Shown here: positions 1-4,699 of the stretch, in pieces
How positions within the stretch are numbered: position 1 is the first letter of the stretch
Layout of the letters: every line of letters starts with the position of its first letter
DNA from: Verrucomicrobiota bacterium
GTDB taxonomy: Bacteria; Verrucomicrobiota; Verrucomicrobiae; Opitutales; CG1-02-43-26
DNA: 5,340 nucleotides
Assembly (NCBI GenBank): GCA_013289195.1
Contig: JABDAI010000065.1
Coordinates: 1-5,340, forward strand
Direction of reading: 5' to 3'
Made by a program: the position numbers and the translations under genes
The notes under the pieces: model-generated
Told to the model about the DNA's origin: nothing
Databases searched by the model: none
What the model saw: the letters and a program-made list of their open reading frames with translations, nothing else

Positions 1-771
1 GTAAAAGATTTAGAAGTTCATTTTCCCTTATCAGATGGAATATTTAGAAAAAAAAGACGTGTTCTTAAAGCAGTGAATAAGGTTTCTTTTAAAGTTAACC
101 GCGGAACAACAGTAGGATTAGTAGGAGAAAGTGGAAGTGGTAAGACAACCATTGGCAGATCCCTTGTGAGATTGGTAGCTGTTAGCTTTGGAAACATTTA
201 TTATGATGGGGTTGATTTAACGACACTCAGCGAGCAAGCATTTTTCCCTTATAGGAAAAAAATTCAGATGATATTTCAAGATCCATTCAATTCTTTGAAT
301 CCTAGAATGACGTTATTTGAAATTATTGCCGAGCCATTAGAGATTCATTTTCCTAAACTAAATAGAATGCGCAAAAAGGATAGGGTGATGGAATTGCTTG
401 AAATGGTTAAATTGGATGACCATTTTATTAACCGATACCCACACGAATTAAGCGGAGGCCAACGTCAGCGAATTGGAATTGCGCGTGCATTGGCAGTCGA
501 ACCAGAATTTCTAATTTGCGATGAACCCGTAAGCGCCTTAGACGTGTCCGTACAGGCCCAAATAGTAAACTTGTTACAAGACCTTCAAGAAGAATTGGGA
601 TTAACTTATTTATTTATAGCCCACGACCTAGCCGTCATTGAACATATAAGTGATGAAGTTCTAGTGATGACAGGAGGTAAAATTGTAGAACAAGCCAGTG
701 CTGAATCAATTTATAAAGATCCAAAAGATCCCTATACAAAGAAATTATTGGAAGCAGTACCGCAGATTTAA
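1..771 (+). CDS. oppF: Oligopeptide/dipeptide ABC transporter ATP-binding protein (OppF/DppF type), 5' end missing
   Basis: This is the ATPase subunit of a peptide-import ABC transporter; it powers uptake at the inner membrane together with permeases and a binding protein that are not in this window. The frame is open from base 1, so the true start lies upstream and 256 residues are visible. An internal GTG at 73 is not a credible start because the sequence before it (VKDLEVHFPL..., RVLKAVNKVSF) is normal OppF N-terminal sequence. Counted from the first visible codon, the Walker A motif GESGSGKT is near 42-49, the Q-loop (IFQDPFNSLNPRM) has its Gln at 93, the signature LSGGQRQR starts near 150, Walker B FLICDEP has D174 and E175, the D-loop is SALD, and the H-loop is IAHD with H208. 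The IFQDPFNSLNPRM stretch and the PYTKKLLEAVP tail are typical of the Opp/Dpp subclass. The protein stops right after that tail, so it lacks the longer C-terminal extension of enteric OppF. The family is certain; the choice of OppF over DppF is an inference. Confidence 0.93.
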   Translation, partial: VKDLEVHFPLSDGIFRKKRRVLKAVNKVSFKVNRGTTVGLVGESGSGKTTIGRSLVRLVAVSFGNIYYDGVDLTTLSEQAFFPYRKKIQMIFQDPFNSLNPRMTLFEIIAEPLEIHFPKLNRMRKKDRVMELLEMVKLDDHFINRYPHELSGGQRQRIGIARALAVEPEFLICDEPVSALDVSVQAQIVNLLQDLQEELGLTYLFIAHDLAVIEHISDEVLVMTGGKIVEQASAESIYKDPKDPYTKKLLEAVPQI

Positions 772-790
772 AAGAGCAGTTGCTAGAGAT

Positions 791-1060
791 CTAATTGAAT
801 TTTTCATAAATATCGCGACGATGTCCAATCATGACTATTGTCACACGATAGATTTCATCATTTATTGTATAAATGATTCTATAATCACTAACTCTAACTC
901 TGAAATAATGCGACCCCTGTATTCGTTCAGCATCTTTCGTTCTTGGATTGCTTTCTAATAATTCTATTTTTTTGAAAATGCGCTTCAGTAAAATTGAGTC
1001 TTTGATTTTACTCAAAAACTTTTCTGCCTTTGGCGTAAATTCAGCATGATATTGCGTCAT
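791..1060 (-). CDS. RelE/ParE-superfamily toxin of a type II toxin-antitoxin pair
   Basis: This 89-residue basic protein has the compact RelE/ParE fold pattern. N-terminal helices (FTPKAEKFLSKIKDSILLKRIFKKIELLESNP) are followed by a beta-rich core with YFRVRVSDYRIIYTI (residues 52-66) and the C-terminal IGHRRDIYEKF. R54, R56, R61, H80, R81, R82 and Y85 match the conserved basic and aromatic positions of RelE-like mRNA interferases. Members with this RVRxxDYRIIY...GHRRDxY pattern usually cleave mRNA at the ribosome; ParE-like gyrase poisoning is less likely but cannot be excluded from sequence alone. The gene lies 9 bp downstream of the antitoxin on the same strand, in the usual antitoxin-first order. 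Its ribosome-binding site is weak (AGGTC a few bases before the ATG), which would keep toxin output below antitoxin output. Its 3' end faces the end of oppF across 19 bp with no visible terminator. The frame is intact. Confidence 0.9.
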   Translation of the reverse strand: MTQYHAEFTPKAEKFLSKIKDSILLKRIFKKIELLESNPRTKDAERIQGSHYFRVRVSDYRIIYTINDEIYRVTIVMIGHRRDIYEKFN

Positions 1061-1069
1061 CTCAAAGAC

Positions 1070-1324
1070 CTATAAACCAAGTTCTTTTTTCAATTGTTTG
1101 AAAGGTTTTGTACCTTTTTTTTTGGCCTCTTTCATGGCCTTGTCAGCTTCTAAAATATCAAATTCATCCTCCAATTTTTCAAGCAAATAAAGGTCTTCTA
1201 ATGATATTATAGCTGCCAAAGGTTTACCTTGACGTTCTAGTTGAATTCTTATTTTGCCGAAAGCAACTTTGTTGAGAAGTTCTGAAAAATGTGCTCTTGC
1301 TTCTGTTGTTGAAATCATGTTCAT
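1070..1324 (-). CDS. Phd/YefM-family antitoxin
   Basis: This 84-residue protein is the antitoxin partner of the RelE-like toxin just downstream. Residues 3-50 (MISTTEARAHFSELLNKVAFGKIRIQLERQGKPLAAIISLEDL) fit the Phd/YefM DNA-binding and dimerisation domain: an S/T-x-x-E-A-R-x-x-F first helix, then a beta hairpin ending in a hydrophobic strand and an S-x-E-D helix start. Residues 51-84 are charged and probably disordered until they wrap the toxin (LEKLEDEFDILEADKAMKEAKKKGTKPFKQLKKELGL), as in this family. The ATG at 1324 is chosen because AGAAAGG (complement of 1331-1337) sits 6 bases upstream. A second ATG two codons in would give a protein only two residues shorter. In this family the antitoxin alone represses its promoter weakly and the complex with toxin represses strongly; the operator-like sites upstream fit that. 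Confidence 0.9.
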   Translation of the reverse strand: MNMISTTEARAHFSELLNKVAFGKIRIQLERQGKPLAAIISLEDLYLLEKLEDEFDILEADKAMKEAKKKGTKPFKQLKKELGL

Positions 1325-1326
1325 AA

Positions 1327-1368
1327 TGTACCTTTCTGCTTAAATGTACAAAAATTACATTTAAATGT
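1327..1368. promoter_or_regulatory. Probable toxin-antitoxin operator (nested inverted repeats with TGTACA core)
   Basis: Nine-base arms TTAAATGTA (1340-1348) and TACATTTAA (1356-1364) form a perfect inverted repeat with a 7-base spacer. The right arm is also part of the perfect 12-base palindrome ACATTTAAATGT (1357-1368). The left arm runs into the palindrome TGTACA (1345-1350), and a near copy, TGTACC, lies at 1327-1332 over the ribosome-binding site. TGTACA is the core known for yefM-yoeB operators of the same antitoxin family. The elements overlap the -35, spacer and -10, so binding would block RNA polymerase. The repeats are seen in the sequence; binding by the antitoxin is inferred. Confidence 0.65.
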
Positions 1369-1371
1369 CAA
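1343..1371 (-). promoter_or_regulatory. Promoter of the toxin-antitoxin operon
   Basis: On the minus strand, a perfect -35 box TTGACA (complement of 1366-1371) is followed by a 17-base spacer and a -10 box TACATT (complement of 1343-1348, four of six matches to TATAAT). Transcription would start near 1336-1338, giving a leader of only about 12-14 bases with the Shine-Dalgarno sequence almost at the 5' end. The box match and spacing are read directly from the sequence; the start site is inferred. Confidence 0.75.
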
Positions 1372-1419
1372 TTTATTTTTTATATTTAAAGATGCCTAAT
1401 TGTACTTTGAAAAACCATC

Positions 1420-1440
1420 TAGAATTTAGTTTAAATTCTA
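1420..1440. repeat. Short perfect hairpin (9-bp arms, 3-base loop)
   Basis: TAGAATTTA (1420-1428) and TAAATTCTA (1432-1440) are perfect inverted repeats around the loop GTT. The stem has only one G:C pair per arm and there is no adjacent long U run, so it is a poor intrinsic terminator. It may be a protein-binding site or chance in AT-rich DNA. Confidence 0.4.
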
Positions 1441-1746
1441 TGTCTTAAAAAAATGTCCGGTAGTAGGAAAACTTTAAATTATAATAGTGACTTTATCAGT
1501 TAATAAATTAAACAAAGCAGGACAGACTTTTAATAGATCTATGCGCATCATAATACGATTTCCTCATTTTTGTATCGTAGTTAAAAATTTTAAAAAATGC
1601 TTATCAGTCAAGATATTTTCTGGCTCTGGAGGTATTCTATATGTTGTTCTGAAAAAATGGATGAAGGAAAGAGGTACCCTTTAAATTAATAAATTAAAGT
1701 CGATAGTTGCTCTACTTATGGAAATATTTTTAAAAAAATTACATAT
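1441..1746. other. AT-rich spacer without a convincing gene; possible insertion-element remnant
   Basis: No convincing gene is visible in this stretch. A GTG-initiated frame at 1487-1684 could encode 65 residues, but it has no clear ribosome-binding site, no recognisable domain and unremarkable composition. In another forward frame starting at 1581, the residues RYFLALEVFYMLF, then KNG and RKEVP separated by in-frame stops at 1650 and 1662, vaguely recall the N-terminal region of IS5-type transposases (F-x-x-A-x-F-Y-x-L-K-N-G). The 13-base word TTAATAAATTAAA occurs at 1500-1512 and again at 1686-1698, bracketing this segment. Together these would fit a decayed insertion sequence, but each clue is weak. 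Confidence 0.2.
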
Positions 1747-1787
1747 TTACCCTAGTTTTATATATACAGTAAAAATGTAATTTTTAC
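1734..1787. repeat. AT-rich inverted repeats at the 3' end of the weak minus-strand ORF
   Basis: AAAAATTACAT (1734-1744) and its complement ATGTAATTTTT (1775-1785) form an 11-bp inverted repeat with a 30-base loop. Nested at the right end is a perfect 8-bp hairpin, GTAAAAAT (1769-1776) and ATTTTTAC (1780-1787), with loop GTA. Read on the minus strand, the outer stem ends in a run of seven Ts, so it could act as a weak terminator for anything transcribed leftward from the 1935 region. The stem is nearly all A:T, so terminator function is doubtful. Confidence 0.35.
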
Positions 1788-1935
1788 GCACTTTTTCGGT
1801 TCGATCAATGACTTGTTTGGAACTATTATTGCGGATTGGCCGTCTTGAAGCACGTGCTTGAAACAATTTTTCCAAAAGTCTCACTCGCAATAACACCGCT
1901 AAAGTTCTCACAGGTACATTCACCACGATACCCAT
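1747..1935 (-). CDS. Weak small ORF, 62 residues, unknown; possibly not a gene
   Basis: I do not recognise this product. From the ATG at 1935, which has AAAAGGG (minus strand) 8 bases upstream, the protein begins MGIVVNVPVRTLAVLLRVRLLEKLF and continues very basic (QARASRRPIRNNSSKQVIDRTEKVRKN). A TTG at 1959 would add eight residues but sits too close to the strong AAGGAGG behind it. The segment 1790-1935 has about 42% G+C against roughly 18% in the 100 bp before it, which suggests a different origin or constraint. A competing minus-strand frame over the same bases also reads without stops for about 40 residues (KGLHYGYRGECTCENFSG...), so neither frame is convincing. It could be a real small gene, a gene remnant, or a structured RNA. 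Confidence 0.25.
   Translation of the reverse strand: MGIVVNVPVRTLAVLLRVRLLEKLFQARASRRPIRNNSSKQVIDRTEKVRKNYIFTVYIKLG
1820..1907. repeat. Nested inverted repeats forming a long imperfect hairpin in a GC-elevated island
   Basis: From outside inward the pairs are GAACT (1820-1824) with AGTTC (1903-1907), TTATTGCG (1826-1833) with CGCAATAA (1886-1893), TTGG (1836-1839) with CCAA (1872-1875), and the near-palindrome TTGAAGCACGTGCTTGAA (1845-1862), whose centre AAGCACGTGCTT is a perfect 12-base palindrome. The arms are in the right order to stack as one interrupted stem-loop of about 88 bases. The pairing is visible by eye; whether it is an RNA gene, a DNA-binding site or chance is not settled. 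Confidence 0.35.
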
Positions 1936-2013
1936 AATGTAATCCCTTTTACAGTTCAATCTCCTCCTTAAATTGTAGGAATTCTTTCACAATCAAATTT
2001 TGCATAGAATTAT

Positions 2014-2043
2014 TTGACAATTTAATAATCATATAATTATGTT
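2014..2043 (+). promoter_or_regulatory. Putative promoter for the 134-residue hypothetical gene
   Basis: A perfect TTGACA -35 box (2014-2019) is followed after 18 bases by TATGTT (2038-2043), four of six matches to the -10 consensus. A perfect TATAAT lies at 2032-2037 but only 12 bases from the -35, too close to work with it. The leader would be about 20 bases. The -35 is convincing, the -10 less so. Confidence 0.45.
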
Positions 2044-2066
2044 TAATTAAATAAATATTAATTAAA
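2042..2066. repeat. Inverted repeat just before the 134-residue ORF
   Basis: TTTAATTAA (2042-2050) and TTAATTAAA (2058-2066) are perfect 9-base arms with a 7-base spacer, ending 5 bases before the ATG at 2072. They occupy the place where a ribosome-binding site would be. The arms are wholly A/T, so chance is a real explanation; an operator or translational hairpin is possible. Confidence 0.35.
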
Positions 2067-2071
2067 TTATT

Positions 2072-2476
2072 ATGAAAACAAAGACAAAAACAAAACCAAA
2101 TAATGACAAATTCGAAACCAAAGGAAAATATTATACCGTAGAATCTAACAGAAAATGCATAGAAGTTCAGGCTGAAAATAATTCGATTGATTTTTTCGCA
2201 GAAGTTTTAGGAGGTGTAATTGAGGCTTTTGATGCTGAGCGTTCCATCATGGTTCAAGCATTCGTACCGACAAATGCCCCTGTGAAAGTATTAAAATGTA
2301 AAATTGATAATAATTCATGTTCCCCTTCACAAGGTAAAGTAATATTTGAGATACCACTCAATGAATTATTGCAAAAAGGTTCAGTGCAAATCACAGACGC
2401 AGCCTTAACAACATCAATTCTATTAAAAGCTGAAAATTTATACGGTACTTTAGTTAGAGTAACATTTAATTATTAA
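2072..2476 (+). CDS. Hypothetical protein, 134 residues, unknown function
   Basis: I do not recognise this family. The first 20 residues are rich in Lys, Thr and Asn (MKTKTKTKPNNDKFETKGKY) and probably disordered. There is no signal peptide or membrane segment, so it is likely cytosolic or secreted by a route that needs no Sec signal. The rest alternates short hydrophobic strands: FFAEVLGGVIEAF (41-53), SIMVQAFVP (58-66), VKVLKCKI (71-78), KVIFEIPLNELL (89-100), SVQITDAAL (104-112), SILLKA (115-120) and LVRVTFNY (127-134), suggesting a small mainly beta domain. Cysteines are C29, C76 and C83. No Shine-Dalgarno sequence precedes the ATG, but the start agrees with the promoter spacing and an A-rich opening. 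Codon use looks like the neighbours, and the frame is clean and long enough to be real. It stands alone on the + strand, convergent with dxs, 38 bp from its stop. Confidence 0.75.
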   Translation: MKTKTKTKPNNDKFETKGKYYTVESNRKCIEVQAENNSIDFFAEVLGGVIEAFDAERSIMVQAFVPTNAPVKVLKCKIDNNSCSPSQGKVIFEIPLNELLQKGSVQITDAALTTSILLKAENLYGTLVRVTFNY

Positions 2477-2513
2477 CCTGAACTCAGGTTATTTATCTAA
2501 TCCGAACTGAGTT
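2475..2513. terminator. Possible bidirectional terminator between the hypothetical gene and dxs
   Basis: The 38-bp gap between convergent stops holds two mutually exclusive hairpins. AACCTG (2475-2480) pairs with CAGGTT (2485-2490) around a 4-base loop and overlaps the TAA of the + strand gene. AACTCAG (2481-2487) pairs with CTGAGTT (2507-2513) and ends 1 base from the dxs stop. Neither is followed by a strong T run on either strand, so efficient intrinsic termination is uncertain. Confidence 0.45.
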
Positions 2514-2514
2514 G

Positions 2515-4410
2515 CTAAAGCAATAGTTCTTGGTTGACGGTTTCAAAAGATGCTAAAATTTTACTGAGTATAGCATGAGTACTTAGTCCATATTTATTGC
2601 GTAGATCTTGCACATTAGAACCGTGAGCAATAAAACAATCTGGCCATCCAATTCGCGCAACAGGCAGTTGAATGGCTTCTTCTTGTAGTGTTTCTAAAAC
2701 CATTGACCCGAATCCACTCGTTATAACATGGTCTTCCATGGTTACGATTAGCTTAACTTTTTGAGCATGTTCTTTGAGAAGTTCTTTATCAAGAGGTTTA
2801 ATGAATCGAGCGTTCACAACGCCTGTAGAAATATTATATTCTTTTTCCAAGTAGTTCGCAATACTTAAAGCTTCCTTGATCATAGGACCCAGAGCCCAAA
2901 TCATAATGTCGCTTCCTTCTGTTAAAACTTCTGCTTTGCCGATAGGCAATACTTGAGGATTTTCTTTAATCGGAACGCCTTCTCCTGCGCCCCTTGGATA
3001 ACGGATAAATGTCGGACCTTTATGCAATAAGCTCGTGTGGATCATGTCTACAAATTCGTCCTCATTTTGAGGTTGCATGAGTACGACCCGAGGAATGGGA
3101 CGGAGATATGCGATATCAAAAAGACCATGATGAGTGGGGCCATCATTGGGCGAAAGGCCAGCTCTATCCATACAAAATAAGACATTGAGATTTTGTAGGC
3201 AGATATCGTGCACAATAGGGTCGAAACCTCTTTGAAGAAAAGTCGAATAAATAGCGCACACTGGCCTAAAACCTTCTGTCGCAAGCCCTGCGGCAAAAAG
3301 GACAGCATGTTCTTCCGCAATCCCAACATCAAAAAATTGCTCTGGAAGTTCTTTATGAAAATTACTAAGTCCTGTTCCTCCTGGCATAGCTGCTGTAATT
3401 GCAAGGATTTTTGGATTTTGCTTAGCAAATTTTAAAAGATATGAGCCAAAAACACTTTCATATTTAGGAATGCCATTGATATCTGCCTCTTTATTGAGCC
3501 CAGATTCAATGACAAAAGGTCCCGTACCATGAAATTTTGCAGGATTACTAGTTGCTGCTTCATAACCTTTACCTTTTTTAGTGAGTACGTGCAGAACAAT
3601 AGGTTGTTCAGATTGTTTGGCGCATTCCAAATATTGAATAAGTAGTTTTTGATCATGTCCATCGATAGGGCCAATGTACCGAATGCCAAACTTTTCGAAA
3701 AGAGAAGAAGGGACAAAAAGATCTTTAGTTTCGCGCTTTGCTTTTGAACCAAATTTTATGATGGAATTTCCTCCAGGAATTTTTTCCAGAAAGGATTCTA
3801 AGTCTTTATGGAGGCGGTTATAAAGAGGGTTTGTGATAAGCTCATTGAGATATTTTGCAATAGCACCGACATTCTTCGCAATCGACCATTCGTTATCATT
3901 TAGGATAAGGATGAGACGTTTTGTATTAGTAGAAATATTATTAAGAGCCTCCATGGTAATTCCACAGGTAAGCGCCGCATCCCCCAGGACTGCTATAACG
4001 TGATTATCAGCTCCTTTTAAATCTCGTGCTTTTGCAATACCTAAAGCAGCAGAAAGAGCAGTGCCAGCGTGGCCAGCACCATAGCAATCATGCGGACTTT
4101 CTTCCCGTGTTAAAAAGCCTGAAACGCCATGAGATTTTCTGATATTATCAAATTCTGGACCATTGCGGCCAGTAAGCAGTTTGTGCACATAACCTTGATG
4201 AGCAACATCAAAGATAAATTTATCTTTCGGAGTGTTGAAAACATAGTGAAGAGCCAAAGTGAGCTCGACAACACCGAGATTCGGGCCAACATGGCCACCA
4301 TTTTCCGAAGTCACAGTGATTATGCGTTGCCGAATTTCTTTTGCTAGGTTGCTTAATGCTTCTAGAGAAAGTACCTTGATGTCGCTGGGCTGAGTAACTT
4401 GATTTAACAT
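2515..4410 (-). CDS. dxs: 1-deoxy-D-xylulose-5-phosphate synthase
   Basis: This cytosolic, thiamine-diphosphate-dependent enzyme condenses pyruvate with glyceraldehyde 3-phosphate to DXP, the entry step of the MEP isoprenoid pathway and a precursor supply for thiamine and pyridoxal. At 631 residues it is full length. It shows GGHVGPNLGVVELTLALHYVFNTPKDKFIFDVAHQGY (38-74, catalytic H40), YGAGHAGTALSAALG (110-124), the TPP motif GDAALTCG...NDN (143-173), YIGPIDGHD (245-253), GIAEEHAV with E366, the STFLQRGFDPIVHD loop (390-402), DRAGLSPNDGPTHHG (415-429, H427) and RYPRGAGEG (470-478). Several motifs depart from the common DXS consensus: GDA for GDG, HVGPN for HLAPS/HLASS, AHQGYVH for GHQAYPH. 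The ATG at 4410 lies 15 bases after the xseB stop, with AAGGA overlapping that stop, so the two are probably co-transcribed and translationally linked. It is the last gene of the - strand operon. Identity is secure. Confidence 0.97.
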   Translation of the reverse strand: MLNQVTQPSDIKVLSLEALSNLAKEIRQRIITVTSENGGHVGPNLGVVELTLALHYVFNTPKDKFIFDVAHQGYVHKLLTGRNGPEFDNIRKSHGVSGFLTREESPHDCYGAGHAGTALSAALGIAKARDLKGADNHVIAVLGDAALTCGITMEALNNISTNTKRLILILNDNEWSIAKNVGAIAKYLNELITNPLYNRLHKDLESFLEKIPGGNSIIKFGSKAKRETKDLFVPSSLFEKFGIRYIGPIDGHDQKLLIQYLECAKQSEQPIVLHVLTKKGKGYEAATSNPAKFHGTGPFVIESGLNKEADINGIPKYESVFGSYLLKFAKQNPKILAITAAMPGGTGLSNFHKELPEQFFDVGIAEEHAVLFAAGLATEGFRPVCAIYSTFLQRGFDPIVHDICLQNLNVLFCMDRAGLSPNDGPTHHGLFDIAYLRPIPRVVLMQPQNEDEFVDMIHTSLLHKGPTFIRYPRGAGEGVPIKENPQVLPIGKAEVLTEGSDIMIWALGPMIKEALSIANYLEKEYNISTGVVNARFIKPLDKELLKEHAQKVKLIVTMEDHVITSGFGSMVLETLQEEAIQLPVARIGWPDCFIAHGSNVQDLRNKYGLSTHAILSKILASFETVNQELLL

Positions 4411-4425
4411 AAAGCCAAATTATCC

Positions 4426-4677
4426 TTAATCATCCTTAGTGTCAAAACTTTCAAAATTCTCGAATGAATTATCACTATTCTCCTTCAGCTTTTCTATTTT
4501 GAGTTCAGCTTGATTGAGGCGTTTATTACAGTATTTTAAGAGAAGATCACCTTCTTCAAATTGACTAATAAGCGCATCAAGAGCAATATTGCCATTTTCC
4601 ATGGAATCGACAATAGTCTCTAATTTTGCTAGAGCTTCTTCGAACGTTAAAGAATCGACTTTAATTTTTTCTCCCAT
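4426..4677 (-). CDS. xseB: Exodeoxyribonuclease VII small subunit
   Basis: XseB is the small subunit of exonuclease VII, which degrades single-stranded DNA to short oligonucleotides; several XseB chains bind each XseA. From the ATG at 4677 the protein has 83 residues, the usual size. Residues 9-62 (SLTFEEALAKLETIVDSMENGNIALDALISQFEEGDLLLKYCNKRLNQAELKIE) cover the family signature FEEALxxLExIVxxxExGxxxLxxxxxxxEEGxxLxxxCxxxLxxAE, a two-helix coiled hairpin. A short acidic tail (NSDNSFENFESFDTKDD) follows. The frame stays open upstream to 4758, but that extension would overlap the preceding gene and is not XseB-like, so the internal ATG is preferred even though it lacks a clear Shine-Dalgarno sequence. 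It lies 22 bp after the membrane-protein stop and 15 bp before dxs. xseA is not in this window. Confidence 0.92.
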   Translation of the reverse strand: MGEKIKVDSLTFEEALAKLETIVDSMENGNIALDALISQFEEGDLLLKYCNKRLNQAELKIEKLKENSDNSFENFESFDTKDD

Positions 4678-4699
4678 CGAAATATAAAAGTTAATTTTA

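Noticed and set aside
698..958. An 86-codon + strand frame after oppF
   Set aside because: It overlaps the end of oppF in another frame and lies antisense to the toxin gene; its composition is that of a shadow frame.
1487..1684. A 65-codon GTG-started + strand frame as a gene
   Set aside because: No ribosome-binding site, no recognisable domain, and very AT-rich surroundings with a competing frame; described only as spacer with a possible remnant.
1784..1812. A tRNA-like T-arm word (GGTTCGATC near 1798-1806)
   Set aside because: The flanking bases do not form a 5-bp T stem, and no acceptor, D or anticodon arms could be found around it.
2032..2037. TATAAT as the -10 box for the 134-residue gene
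   Set aside because: It is only 12 bases from the TTGACA box and has no suitable -35 at 16-18 bases upstream.
3048..3752. Several frames of 75-126 codons on both strands inside dxs
   Set aside because: They lie within the well-supported dxs gene in other frames and show no family features.
4110..4347. Frames of 63 and 72 codons overlapping the start region of dxs
   Set aside because: Shadows of the DXS N-terminal coding sequence.
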